This document shows positions 34,583-43,409 of a stretch of DNA of 64,000 nt, piece after piece. The translations under genes and the position numbers were made by a program. Each line of letters starts with the position of its first letter. Positions within the stretch are counted from its first letter, which is position 1. The DNA comes from JBPOFM01 sp051252455 (GTDB lineage: Bacteria > Bacteroidota > Bacteroidia > Flavobacteriales > Flavobacteriaceae), in the NCBI GenBank assembly GCA_051252455.1, contig JBPOFM010000001.1, positions 310,001 to 374,000 of the forward strand, in the 5' to 3' direction. Below the pieces are notes generated by a model. It did not search any database, had not been told where the DNA came from, and saw only the letters and a program-made list of their open reading frames with translations.

Positions 34583-36016
34583 ATGACATCACAAACCATT
34601 GCTTCTTTATTAAAAACCGAAGCAAAATCTCAAGATATCGACATCAAAGGTTGGGTACGTACCTTTAGAGCAAATCGTTTTATCGCTTTAAACGACGGTT
34701 CTACGCTTCAAAACATTCAATGTGTCGTTGACTTTGAGACTATGGAGGAAACCACTCTCAAACGCATCACAACTGGTTCCGCATTGCACCTCAAAGGTCA
34801 ATTGGTGGAAAGTCAAGGGAAAGGTCAAAATGTCGAAATCGTGGTGTCTTCTTTAGAAGTGCTTGGTGATTCTGATGCAGAAACATTTCCGATTCAACCC
34901 AAAAAACATACGTTCGAGTTTTTACGTAAAAATGCGCATTTACGCACAAGAACTACGACTTTCAGTGCTGTAATGCGTTTGCGTTCCACCTTGTCATTTG
35001 CCATACATAAATATTTCAACGACAACGGATTTTATTATGTGCATACACCAATCATCACAGGAAGTGACGCCGAAGGAGCTGGCGAAATGTTCCGAGTGAG
35101 TAATCTCGATGCTAAAAATCCACCTTTGAATGAGGATGGTTCTATAAACTACAAAGAAGATTTCTTTGGGAAGGAAACCAATTTAACGGTCTCTGGACAA
35201 TTGGAAGCTGAAACGTTTGCGATGTCATTAGGCAAAGTCTATACCTTTGGCCCAACATTTAGGGCCGAAAACTCCAACACCTCTCGCCATTTGGCCGAAT
35301 TTTGGATGATTGAACCAGAAGTTGCTTTTATGGATTTGGCCGGAAATATGGATTTGGCTGAAGATTTCCTAAAGTTCGTTTTAACATACGTTTTAGAGCA
35401 CAATCGTGAAGATTTAGAGTTCTTGGAACAACGTCTATTGGAAGAAGAAAAAACAAAACCACAAGCAGAACGTTCCGACATGAGCTTGATCGAAAAACTC
35501 AAGTTTGTGGTCGATAACAACTTCAAGCGTGTCAGTTATACTGAAGCAATCGATATTCTTAAAAACTCAAAACCCAACAAAAAGAAACAATTCAAATACA
35601 TCATTGAGGAATGGGGAGCGGATCTACAAAGTGAACACGAACGATTTTTAGTTGAGAAACACTTCAAATGTCCAGTGATTTTGTTTGATTATCCTGCAAA
35701 TATTAAAGCATTTTACATGCGTTTGAATGAAGACGGAAAAACTGTTCGGGCGATGGATATTCTGTTTCCAGGCATTGGAGAAATGGTCGGTGGCGCACAA
35801 CGTGAAGAACGTTTGGATGTTTTGAAAGAAAAAATGAAAGCACTCGATATTAGTGAAGAAGAACTATGGTGGTATTTGGATTTGCGTAAATACGGAACCG
35901 CAGTGCATTCTGGGTTCGGATTAGGTTTTGAACGACTTGTGATGTTTGCAACAGGAATGGGCAATATCCGCGATGTCATTCCTTTTCCAAGAACACCTCA
36001 AAATGCGGAATTTTAA
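34583..36016 (+). CDS. asnS: Asparaginyl-tRNA synthetase
   Basis: A 477-residue class II synthetase. The N-terminal OB-fold anticodon-binding domain (VRTFRANRFIALNDGSTLQN) is followed by the catalytic core with motif 2 (FRAENSNTSRHLAEFWMIEPE) and motif 3 (GFGLGFERLVMFATGMGNIR). The FMIEPE-type motif and the loop lengths fit AsnRS rather than AspRS. It charges tRNA-Asn. A strong terminator follows. Confidence 0.96.
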   Translation: MTSQTIASLLKTEAKSQDIDIKGWVRTFRANRFIALNDGSTLQNIQCVVDFETMEETTLKRITTGSALHLKGQLVESQGKGQNVEIVVSSLEVLGDSDAETFPIQPKKHTFEFLRKNAHLRTRTTTFSAVMRLRSTLSFAIHKYFNDNGFYYVHTPIITGSDAEGAGEMFRVSNLDAKNPPLNEDGSINYKEDFFGKETNLTVSGQLEAETFAMSLGKVYTFGPTFRAENSNTSRHLAEFWMIEPEVAFMDLAGNMDLAEDFLKFVLTYVLEHNREDLEFLEQRLLEEEKTKPQAERSDMSLIEKLKFVVDNNFKRVSYTEAIDILKNSKPNKKKQFKYIIEEWGADLQSEHERFLVEKHFKCPVILFDYPANIKAFYMRLNEDGKTVRAMDILFPGIGEMVGGAQREERLDVLKEKMKALDISEEELWWYLDLRKYGTAVHSGFGLGFERLVMFATGMGNIRDVIPFPRTPQNAEF

Positions 36017-36044
36017 CATTCCTTCAAATCAATAATATTTTCAC

Positions 36045-36085
36045 AAAACAATCTACATTTATAACCTATGTAGATTGTTTTTTTT
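36045..36085 (+). terminator. Strong terminator after asnS
   Basis: AAAACAATCTACAT (36045-36058) and ATGTAGATTGTTTT (36068-36081) form a 14 bp stem with a 9-base loop and a continuing T-run. Confidence 0.9.
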
Positions 36086-36112
36086 ATTTTTAATGTTAAT
36101 CAAAAGTATTCG

Positions 36113-37567
36113 ATGCTAAAACAGTATTTACAATTCAAATTATCACAGAAGTTGTCGCCACAACAGATTCAGTTAATGAAGCTGATTCAGTTACCGACAC
36201 AAGCTTTTGAACAACGATTGCAGCAGGAGCTGGAGGAAAACCCGGCATTGGAAGGTGGCAAAGAAGAATTGGAAGACAAATACGACGAGTTTGACAATAC
36301 CGATGATTCCTACGATGAAAGCGAAACCATCGGTGAAGACATCAACGTGGATGAATACTTAAGCGATGACGACGTTCCCGATTATCGTACACAGGCCAAT
36401 AATTACAGTGCTGATGATGACGATAAGGACATTCCTTTTGCTGCAGGCACGTCTTTTACACAATATTTAACGAATCAACTAAACACTTTTCGACTATCTG
36501 ATGATGAACGTGATATTGCAGAGTTTTTAGTCGGAAGCGTTGATGAAAGCGGATACATTCGTCGCGCATTGACAGACATAGCCGACGATCTAGCGTTCAC
36601 GCAGAATGTTTACACAGATGCGAAAAGCGTCGAGAAAGTGTTAAATATTGTCCATCAATTGGATCCTGCTGGTGTTGGTGCTCGTAATCTTCAAGAATGT
36701 TTAAGCATACAATTACACAGGCGTGAAAAAAATCCGGATGTGGAGTTGGCAATTGATATCATTGACAATGCTTTTGAGCAATTCACAAAGAAGCATTATA
36801 AAAAATTGTTGCAGAAATTCGACATTACCGAAATGCAACTCAAAGATGCTATTGACGAAATAGAACATTTAAACCCAAAACCAGGCGGTTCTTATTCAGG
36901 AAATAATCGCATAGTGGAACATATCGTTCCAGATTTTGCAATCAAAATTGTGGATGGCGAATTGGAATTAACCTTAAATGGGAGAAATGCTCCCGAATTG
37001 CATGTGTCTCGTGAATATACAAACATGATGAAAGGCTATAAGGAAGCCAAAGACAAGTCCAAATCACAAAAAGATGCTGTCCTATTTATCAAGCAAAAGT
37101 TGGATGCTGCCAAATGGTTTATTGAAGCCATCAAACAGCGCCAACAGACCTTGTTTGTGACTATGAGTACCATCATGCATTATCAAAAAGAATACTTTTT
37201 AACAGGTGATGAAACCAAGTTGAAACCAATGATTTTGAAAGACATCGCTGACGAAATCGAAATGGATGTTTCCACAGTCTCAAGGGTGGCCAACAGTAAA
37301 TATGTCGATACACCTTATGGCACCAAACTCATCAAGGAATTCTTCTCGGAATCCATGACTAATGACCAAGGTGAAGAAGTTTCCACTCGCGAAATCAAAA
37401 AGATCCTAGAATTGACTATTGCTGACGAAAACAAGCGCAAACCTTTAACTGATGATAAGTTAGCTGCCATTTTATTAGAAAAAGGCTATCCAATAGCGAG
37501 ACGAACAGTTGCAAAATATAGAGAGCAGTTGGATATTCCTGTGGCGCGATTACGGAAGAAGATTTAA
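36113..37567 (+). CDS. rpoN: RNA polymerase sigma-54 factor
   Basis: A 484-residue protein. Region I at the N-terminus (KLSPQQIQLMKLIQLPTQAF) is followed by an acidic region II (about residues 48-105), the core-binding domain (LDPAGVGARNLQECLSIQLH), the HTH and the RpoN box near the C-terminus (ARRTVAKYREQLDIPVARLR). It directs transcription from -24/-12 promoters with enhancer-binding activators; none is in this window. Its stop abuts the stop of the convergent gene (0 bp gap). Confidence 0.95.
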   Translation: MLKQYLQFKLSQKLSPQQIQLMKLIQLPTQAFEQRLQQELEENPALEGGKEELEDKYDEFDNTDDSYDESETIGEDINVDEYLSDDDVPDYRTQANNYSADDDDKDIPFAAGTSFTQYLTNQLNTFRLSDDERDIAEFLVGSVDESGYIRRALTDIADDLAFTQNVYTDAKSVEKVLNIVHQLDPAGVGARNLQECLSIQLHRREKNPDVELAIDIIDNAFEQFTKKHYKKLLQKFDITEMQLKDAIDEIEHLNPKPGGSYSGNNRIVEHIVPDFAIKIVDGELELTLNGRNAPELHVSREYTNMMKGYKEAKDKSKSQKDAVLFIKQKLDAAKWFIEAIKQRQQTLFVTMSTIMHYQKEYFLTGDETKLKPMILKDIADEIEMDVSTVSRVANSKYVDTPYGTKLIKEFFSESMTNDQGEEVSTREIKKILELTIADENKRKPLTDDKLAAILLEKGYPIARRTVAKYREQLDIPVARLRKKI

Positions 37568-38467
37568 TCAATCACAAAATACAACCCCTACCTCGTCGTG
37601 TAACTTCTGAATCTGATAAGAAAGTTCAATAACTTCGGCATAATTCATATTTGATCCAAAATTTGGTTTCAATTCTTGTAAAATAGTAATAGCGTTCAAA
37701 TAATTTCCGTACGTTAAATCGGAATTATATTTTAAAAATAGAATATCATTTTTCAGTAATAGTTTTTTCAAATCAGATTTTGTAATAATCTTCTTTTCAG
37801 TGTTAATCAAACCAGCATTGCTTATTGTGAGACATTCAAAAATTTTATCGCGTAAGGTTCCTTCAATAATTTCCTTTTGAACACTATAAATTATACGTTC
37901 AACTGAAGTGTGAATTTTCCAGTTAGAATCAGAACTGCTAGGAATTTCCGGGAAATCAGAAATTAAATATTCTTGCTCTTTTATAATACTATCATTGGTT
38001 TTAATTTGCTTCTTGGTTTTTATATATTCCGGTGGATAAACAGAGAAATATGACAGTGGGGATTTATGTTTGATTCCATTAATTCCTCGACCATTATTTG
38101 AATTTGGACTTGACCGATAAATTATATACTTTGAACTGTTGGTACTCGAAATTTCTGTTTTAATATCATCTATTAACCTGTACTCTAAATCTCTATCAGC
38201 AAAAAGATGAATTTGTTTTTGCATATAAGCAACAGTGGCTACACCATAACCTTTTATAGATTGGTATAAGAGTTTATTTATCTCATTCAAATTAACTGTG
38301 TCCTTCTCAAATATTATATGCTTATTTTTTGTAACGTAGATATCATAATTTGGCTCTACAATCATTCCAACTTTCATATTTATATCAGGAAGATTAATAG
38401 AATTATCTTGTGCGCTTAGGGACAAACCTAAAATAAAACTCACGAATAGAACAATTGAAAATTTCAT
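37568..38467 (-). CDS. Exported protein with ExbD-like periplasmic domain (tentative)
   Basis: A 299-residue protein with a cleavable signal peptide (LGLSLSAQ). The first mature part (INLPDINMKVG, then YDIYVTKNKHIIFEKDTVNL and VAYMQKQIHLFADRDLEYRL) follows the strand and helix order of the ExbD/TolR periplasmic domain, but the membrane anchor is missing. The rest (about 140-299) is unrecognised and includes helical stretches. It is convergent with rpoN with no spacer. Function is unknown; the ExbD resemblance is inference. Confidence 0.5.
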   Translation of the reverse strand: MKFSIVLFVSFILGLSLSAQDNSINLPDINMKVGMIVEPNYDIYVTKNKHIIFEKDTVNLNEINKLLYQSIKGYGVATVAYMQKQIHLFADRDLEYRLIDDIKTEISSTNSSKYIIYRSSPNSNNGRGINGIKHKSPLSYFSVYPPEYIKTKKQIKTNDSIIKEQEYLISDFPEIPSSSDSNWKIHTSVERIIYSVQKEIIEGTLRDKIFECLTISNAGLINTEKKIITKSDLKKLLLKNDILFLKYNSDLTYGNYLNAITILQELKPNFGSNMNYAEVIELSYQIQKLHDEVGVVFCD

Positions 38468-38533
38468 AGGATTGTTTTAAGTTGAATGGAATAGACTTAC
38501 TTTTACAACGCCATAAAAATAACAAAATTTACT

Positions 38534-39139
38534 TTGGACCGTATTCTAAAAAGCATCTCTTTTATCTTTCATCCCATTATAATGCCTCTTTTGGGCGTTC
38601 TTTTTTATTTTTCAAAAACACCACGTTTTATTCCAGAGCCAATCATGAAGGCGAAGATTTTTTCCATCACCATATTAACGGTGATACTTCCAATTCTTGT
38701 CTATTTTTTGCTCAAAACCATCAAAAATGTAGATTCGTTTTATCTAGAAACTACACGTGAACGCATCGTCCCATTAATCATCAATGTTGTGATTGTGTCC
38801 CTAATATTGTATCGTGTATTGCCGCCAGCAGAAATTGAAGAGCTTTACTATTTTTTCTTGGGTATTCTATTTTCCACGGTTGCCTGTCTTATTTTGGCTA
38901 TTTTAAGTTTCAAGGCAAGTATTCACATGATTGCATCTGCAGGGTTTTTTATGTTTGCCATTGCATTGAGTATTCATTTCAAAATCAACATTAACGGAAC
39001 GATTGCTTTGATGAGCATCATCATTGGCGCTATAGCCACCTCCAGACTTCATGTAAAAGCACACACGCCTATTGAATTGGTGATTGGATTTTTTATCGGA
39101 TTGATTCCGCAATTGATTGTGTTGAATTATTGGCTTTAA
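38534..39139 (+). CDS. PAP2-like membrane protein
   Basis: No ATG exists between the upstream in-frame stop (38492-38494) and residue 17, and the homologous sequence appears to begin MDRILKSISFIFHPIIMPLL, so a TTG at 38534 is the likely start (201 residues). Six or so membrane helices are visible. The C-terminal half has FKASIHMIASAGFFMFA, then IIGAIATSRLHVKAHTPIEL and VIGFFIGLIPQ, like the SRxxxxxH-x-G end of PAP2 phosphatases, but the first phosphatase motif (KxxxxxxRP) is not evident. Phosphatase activity is uncertain. Confidence 0.6.
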   Translation: MDRILKSISFIFHPIIMPLLGVLFYFSKTPRFIPEPIMKAKIFSITILTVILPILVYFLLKTIKNVDSFYLETTRERIVPLIINVVIVSLILYRVLPPAEIEELYYFFLGILFSTVACLILAILSFKASIHMIASAGFFMFAIALSIHFKININGTIALMSIIIGAIATSRLHVKAHTPIELVIGFFIGLIPQLIVLNYWL

Positions 39140-39189
39140 AAAGATTTAAGATCGCTGCACTGATAGATTTAAGACGATAGACAACACCA

Positions 39190-39217
39190 GACTGAAGACT
39201 GAAGACTGAAGACTGAA
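39190..39217. repeat. Tandem heptamer (GACTGAA)x4
   Basis: Four exact copies of GACTGAA between convergent genes, with diverged copies just upstream (GATAGACAACACCAGACTGAA). The array stops two bases before the PorT-family gene's stop codon at 39220. Confidence 0.9.
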
Positions 39218-39219
39218 AC

Positions 39220-39942
39220 TTATAAAATATAAAACATTAGTCCTATTTTGATACTTGTCAAATCTATGGACTGTCCATCAATCTTCGATGATTTATCAAA
39301 TAGAGAATTCAATCCATAATAGATATGTGCATTCCAGGTAGAATAACCAGCGCTCAAAGTAAGTCCATAACGCAAGCCATTAATATCTGAAATATTCGAA
39401 TTTTGTAGCTTACCAATACTACCATCAAATTTTGATGAATTATAAAACACATAGCCGACTTTAACACCAGTATAGATACGCCAAAACTTATAATCTTCGG
39501 CAGTTGACGTTCGCCACCGTAACTCAAATGGAACTTCTACAAGATAGGTGGTAAATTTATTTTTACTGAATGAGATGCTATCCTCTTGAATGATTGAATA
39601 CTCATACGCGCCACTAGGTTGGTTGGTAATCAACATGTTTTGGTTATACGAGTTTGAAGACAACCCAACTCCCAAGCCTAATGCCCAATTGCGTTGTTCG
39701 TTGATAGGAAAATCGCGTATGAAGCCAATGTGGAAGCCTGCTGAAAAAGCTTGCTGGGATAATCCATCGGGTTTTGTTGCCAGAAGATTGTATGTTAGAG
39801 CCAAATAAAATTGATCTTCTCTATAATTATCGTCAACGACGATTATGGAATCATTCTGTGTTGTAATTAGGTCGCTTTCTATTTGCGAAAAGCAGTCTAT
39901 ACTAACATAAAGATATAAGAGAATGAAAAAGGCTTGCTTCAT
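39220..39942 (-). CDS. PorT-family outer-membrane beta-barrel (T9SS-associated type)
   Basis: A 240-residue protein with a signal peptide (VSIDCFSQ). The mature protein has the features of the PorT/SprT family: YREDQFYLALTYNLLATKP, GFHIGFIRDFPINEQRNWAL, YLVEVPFELRWRTSTAEDYK, FWRIYTGVKVGYVFY and the C-terminal IKIGLMFYIL. PorT is one of the proteins required for type IX secretion in this phylum. The assignment as the actual PorT rather than a paralogue is from memory of family motifs. Confidence 0.68.
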   Translation of the reverse strand: MKQAFFILLYLYVSIDCFSQIESDLITTQNDSIIVVDDNYREDQFYLALTYNLLATKPDGLSQQAFSAGFHIGFIRDFPINEQRNWALGLGVGLSSNSYNQNMLITNQPSGAYEYSIIQEDSISFSKNKFTTYLVEVPFELRWRTSTAEDYKFWRIYTGVKVGYVFYNSSKFDGSIGKLQNSNISDINGLRYGLTLSAGYSTWNAHIYYGLNSLFDKSSKIDGQSIDLTSIKIGLMFYIL

Positions 39943-39960
39943 GTTACAAATATAATCGAT

Positions 39961-39998
39961 AAAACCAAAAAACCCTCTCCACTAAAAGTGAAAAGGGT
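39961..39998 (-). terminator. Terminator of the RNase G/E gene
   Basis: On the reverse strand ACCCTTTTCACT, loop TTT, AGTGGAGAGGGT forms a 12 bp stem with two T-G pairs, followed by TTTTTTGGTTTT. It begins 20 bp after the stop of the RNase gene. Confidence 0.75.
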
Positions 39999-40009
39999 CT
40001 CAATTGATA

Positions 40010-41551
40010 TTATTTAATTTCGTTACCATCTTTATCACAAAAATGGTATTCAAGATAAGTGTAAGCATCTCTGGGTTGTATTTTAACCCATTGTTTGTGT
40101 TCTAAAAACCATTTAGAACGTACCGATGGAAAACCTTTCGTCAGAAAGGCTGCTATAAAAGGATGTGTGTTTAAGGTCACCTTCTTATAGTCTTTTTTAA
40201 GAATCCGCTCCAGGTCTTGGTTGATACGATTGACCACCTTGATTGGTGCTTCAATATCTTCGCCATTTCCATTTGGGTTTTCTTCTTTAGTTTCAATATT
40301 TCGTTCCGGGCGAACTCTTTGTCTGGTAATCTGTACCAGTCCAAATTTGCTCGGAGGTAATATTTTGTGCTTCGCTTTGTCATCGCTCATTTCATTGCGC
40401 AGATGATCAAAAAGCTTCTTGCGGTTCGCAGCGTTAGACATATCTATAAAATCGATAACAATTATTCCTCCCATGTCACGCAAGCGCAACTGTCGGGCAA
40501 TTTCTGTCGCCGATATCATATTGACTTCTAAAGCTGTGTCTTCTTGATTTTTTTCTTTGTTGGATCGGTTTCCACTGTTTACATCGATCACGTGAAGGGC
40601 TTCGGTGTGTTCTATCACAATATACGCTCCTTTTGCCATGGAGACCGTACGTCCGAATGAGGTCTTTATTTGACGCTCTATGCCAAATTTTTCAAAAACT
40701 GGCACACCATTATTGTGGTGTTTTACAATAGATTCCTTTTTTGGTGCAATTTGTTGCACATAATCTTTTACTTGTCCATAAAGTGTCTCATCATCCACGA
40801 CAATATTGGAGAATGAATCATTAAAGATATCTCTCAAAATAGAGGATGCTTTGTTCATTTCACCTAATACTTTACTAGGATGGTGCGCTTTATTTATTTT
40901 TTTACACATTGCTGTCCATCGATTCAGCAACGTTTGTAAATCACTATCCAAATCCGCTACTAATTTGCCTTCAGCAACTGTGCGTACGATGACGCCAAAA
41001 CCTTTTGGAGTTATGCTTTTAACCAATCGTTTCAAACGATCTTTCTCTTCTTTCGATTCAATCTTTTGAGAGATTGAGATACGGTCAGAAAAGGGTACTA
41101 AAACAATATACCTTCCAGCAATAGAAATCTCCGAACTTAATCGTGGACCTTTTGTGGAAATTGGTTCTTTTACAATCTGCACCAAGATGGATTGATTGGC
41201 TTTCACGGCATTTGCCATGCTACCATTTTTATCAATGTCCTTCTCGAACTGAAAGTCTTTTAATAGGAAATCGGTATGTTTCCCTGTGCTTACACGTTTA
41301 ATGAATTTTAAAAGGGAAGGAACTTGCGGTCCTAAATCATGGTAATGCAAGAATGCATCTTTCTCATAACCCACATTTACAAATGCAGCGTTAAGACCCG
41401 GAACGACCTTGCGTATTTTGGCGATAAACACATCACCAACCGCAAAGTTGTTATCCTCTTCCTCTTTGTGTAATTCAATAAGTTTTCCATCTCTTAATAA
41501 GGCGAAATCAACAATATCGGAACTCGAACGAATAATCAATTCTTTATCCAT
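40010..41551 (-). CDS. rng: Ribonuclease E/G family endoribonuclease
   Basis: A 513-residue protein. The S1-like domain (AVGDVFIAKIRKVVPGLNAA, then FVNVGYEKDAFLHYHDL) is followed by the RNase H-like catalytic core with the two metal-binding Asp motifs (HVIDVNSGNRS and GGIIVIDFIDM). The zinc-link cysteines of E. coli RNase E (CPxC) are replaced by RQRVRPERNIETKEENPNG, which is usual in Bacteroidota. Length fits RNase G. It acts in rRNA 5' maturation and mRNA decay. It lies downstream of the HU and 29-residue genes. Confidence 0.93.
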   Translation of the reverse strand: MDKELIIRSSSDIVDFALLRDGKLIELHKEEEDNNFAVGDVFIAKIRKVVPGLNAAFVNVGYEKDAFLHYHDLGPQVPSLLKFIKRVSTGKHTDFLLKDFQFEKDIDKNGSMANAVKANQSILVQIVKEPISTKGPRLSSEISIAGRYIVLVPFSDRISISQKIESKEEKDRLKRLVKSITPKGFGVIVRTVAEGKLVADLDSDLQTLLNRWTAMCKKINKAHHPSKVLGEMNKASSILRDIFNDSFSNIVVDDETLYGQVKDYVQQIAPKKESIVKHHNNGVPVFEKFGIERQIKTSFGRTVSMAKGAYIVIEHTEALHVIDVNSGNRSNKEKNQEDTALEVNMISATEIARQLRLRDMGGIIVIDFIDMSNAANRKKLFDHLRNEMSDDKAKHKILPPSKFGLVQITRQRVRPERNIETKEENPNGNGEDIEAPIKVVNRINQDLERILKKDYKKVTLNTHPFIAAFLTKGFPSVRSKWFLEHKQWVKIQPRDAYTYLEYHFCDKDGNEIK

Positions 41552-41611
41552 AATGTGAATTTACTCCACTCCGACTCTCAATCGGAACAGATGGTTAATA
41601 CTTTTTTTGAC

Positions 41612-41657
41612 ACAGGATTTATCAAAAATCCGGTGAACTCACTCGTTTGCAAAGGTA
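41612..41657 (-). promoter_or_regulatory. Possible rng promoter box and leader hairpin
   Basis: On the reverse strand a perfect TAnnTTTG box (TACCTTTG, 41657-41650) lies about 100 bases before the rng ATG; no good TTG lies 17-21 bp upstream. Just downstream in the leader is GGATTT, loop, AAATCC (near 41614-41630), a 6 bp hairpin. Confidence 0.4.
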
Positions 41658-41700
41658 TATGCAAGCTTTAAATGAATTCGATATCAAAGAACGATGTTGT

Positions 41701-41736
41701 GAAAAAATCGAAAAAGTAGTTTTTCAACTACTTTTT
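41701..41736 (-). terminator. Terminator after the 29-residue basic protein gene
   Basis: An 11 bp stem (AAAAAGTAGTT, 41711-41721, with AACTACTTTTT, 41726-41736) with a TTTC-type loop; on the reverse strand it is followed by CGATTTTTTC. It ends the HU/small-gene transcript before rng. Confidence 0.75.
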
Positions 41737-41741
41737 CTAAT

Positions 41742-41831
41742 TTATTTCTTTTTGTGACGATTAGCGCGTCTACGTTTTTTACGCTTATGCGTCGCTACCT
41801 TGTGTCTTTTTCTCTTTTTACCACTTGGCAT
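41742..41831 (-). CDS. Small basic AURKAIP1/COX24-type protein (29 residues)
   Basis: ATG at 41831, TAA at 41742-41744. The product MPSGKKRKRHKVATHKRKKR continues with RRANRHKKK; more than half of the residues are Lys, Arg or His. It matches what I know as the small AURKAIP1/COX24-domain protein conserved in Bacteroidota, associated with the ribosome by homology. It is shorter than most annotation cut-offs. It sits 36 bp after the HU gene and is closed by its own terminator. Confidence 0.75.
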   Translation of the reverse strand: MPSGKKRKRHKVATHKRKKRRRANRHKKK

Positions 41832-41867
41832 AGATCAAATTTTTTAGATTAATGTTTCGTTTAATGC

Positions 41868-42158
41868 TTATTGTACGTCAACATTGGTTTTTACACCTTC
41901 TACAAATACTTTTGCAGGTTTAAATGCTGGAATGTTGTGAGCAGGAATCTTGATAGTTGTATTTTTAGAAATATTTCTACCAGTTTTTTCAGCTCTTGTT
42001 TTGATGATAAAACTTCCAAAACCTCTTAGGTAGACATTGTCGCCACCTTCTAAAGACGTTTTTACTTCTTCCATAAATGTTTCAACCGTTGCTTGAACAT
42101 CACCTTTTTCAATTCCTAATTTGTCAGAAATTTTTGCTACTATATCAGCTTTTGTCAT
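41868..42158 (-). CDS. HU/IHF-family DNA-binding protein
   Basis: A 96-residue histone-like protein. MTKADIVAKISDKLGIEKGD opens the helical dimerisation domain; GDNVYLRGFGSFIIKTRAEK leads to the DNA-binding arm with IPAHNIPAFKPAKVF. The arm carries the IPA-type Pro that intercalates into DNA in known members. Members of this group in Bacteroidota are annotated as HU or IHF subunits; which applies here is not decided by sequence. It is divergent from mutY and has a clear promoter. Confidence 0.93.
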   Translation of the reverse strand: MTKADIVAKISDKLGIEKGDVQATVETFMEEVKTSLEGGDNVYLRGFGSFIIKTRAEKTGRNISKNTTIKIPAHNIPAFKPAKVFVEGVKTNVDVQ

Positions 42159-42198
42159 TGTAAATTTTTTTAGGGTTACTATTAATTATAAGGGAGTG

Positions 42199-42231
42199 CA
42201 AATATAACTATTTTAATTTCAATATTTCAAA
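42199..42231 (-). promoter_or_regulatory. Promoter of the HU gene
   Basis: On the reverse strand TTTG (42231-42228), a 21 bp gap, and a perfect TAnnTTTG box (TATATTTG, 42206-42199). The predicted leader is about 36 bases. Confidence 0.65.
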
Positions 42232-42291
42232 CCTAATTAATTAAAATTTAACCTTCTAAACCTTTATTTTTGCCATTACTTATAATTTCTA

Positions 42292-43338
42292 ATGAATTTT
42301 AGCAAAACTTTAACTAATTGGTATTCAATATATAAACGCGATTTTCCCTGGCGAAATACAAACGAACCTTATTTTATATGGTTGTCAGAAATCATTCTGC
42401 AACAAACACAGACTAAGCAAGGGTTACCTTATTATGATGCTTTTGTAACCCAATATCCCACTGTTTTCCACTTGGCGAAGGCCAACGAAAGCGAGGTTTT
42501 AAAACTTTGGCAAGGATTAGGTTATTATTCAAGAGCTCGAAACCTTCATTTTACGGCCAAAAAAATTGCAGAAGAAATGGATGGTGTTTTTCCAAATAAC
42601 TATAAGGACTTGATAAAGCTCAAAGGTATTGGCGATTACACGGCAAGTGCCATTGCATCCATTTGCTTTGACGAACCAACTGCGGTTGTAGATGGCAATG
42701 TTTACCGAGTCTTATCACGTTACTTTGGAATCGACACTCCTATTAATACGACGGTAGGTGTCAAAGAATTTAAACGGTTGGCAACTACATTGATTGACGC
42801 AAAAAATCCTGGAGACTACAATCAGGCCATTATGGAGTTTGGCGCAAAGCAATGCAAACCTCAAAGTCCCGATTGTGATGTCTGTCCTTTTAAAGGAAGT
42901 TGTGTGGCACTTCAGAAAAATTTAATCGGCGCGCTTCCTGTTAAATTGAAAAAAACAAAGATCACGAACAAATATTTCAATTTTCTTGTCTTTATTTCTT
43001 CGGATAAGAAAACACTTTTTGAAAAACGCACTTCCCAAGGTATCTGGCAGAATTTGTATCAATTCCCGCTTATAGAAACAAACACTACTTTAGAGCATGA
43101 TCAATTCCAATCGCATCCTCTAGTGATGGATTATATGAAAGAATTAGTATTTGAATTCAGTCTTTATAACGAGGCGGACACCGTACATAAATTATCTCAT
43201 CAACATTTATATACAAAATTTTGGATTATTGAAGTGGATGAGCTCCCAAACAATGGTATTAGAATCGATCAATTGAAAACTTATCCTACATCGATACTAA
43301 TCAGCAACTTTATTGATGAGTTTCATTTTACAATTTAA
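42292..43338 (+). CDS. mutY: A/G-specific adenine glycosylase
   Basis: A 348-residue protein. The N-terminal catalytic Glu is in ILQQTQTKQGLPYY-type helix (SEIILQQTQTK), the helix-hairpin-helix is LKGIGDYTASAIAS with the catalytic Asp in AVVDGNVYRVLSRY, and the 4Fe-4S cluster loop is CKPQSPDCDVCPFKGSC. The C-terminal part is the NUDIX-like 8-oxoG recognition domain. It removes A mispaired with 8-oxoG. A TATTTTTG box at 42265-42272 may be its -7 element. First of the mutY-ssb-gldE-gldD set. Confidence 0.96.
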   Translation: MNFSKTLTNWYSIYKRDFPWRNTNEPYFIWLSEIILQQTQTKQGLPYYDAFVTQYPTVFHLAKANESEVLKLWQGLGYYSRARNLHFTAKKIAEEMDGVFPNNYKDLIKLKGIGDYTASAIASICFDEPTAVVDGNVYRVLSRYFGIDTPINTTVGVKEFKRLATTLIDAKNPGDYNQAIMEFGAKQCKPQSPDCDVCPFKGSCVALQKNLIGALPVKLKKTKITNKYFNFLVFISSDKKTLFEKRTSQGIWQNLYQFPLIETNTTLEHDQFQSHPLVMDYMKELVFEFSLYNEADTVHKLSHQHLYTKFWIIEVDELPNNGIRIDQLKTYPTSILISNFIDEFHFTI

Positions 43339-43409
43339 AGCTCCTGTTTTTTTATTACCTTTATTAAGTCGTTGCAAATGGCTACTTTTGCAATTATAAT
43401 ATATTGAAT

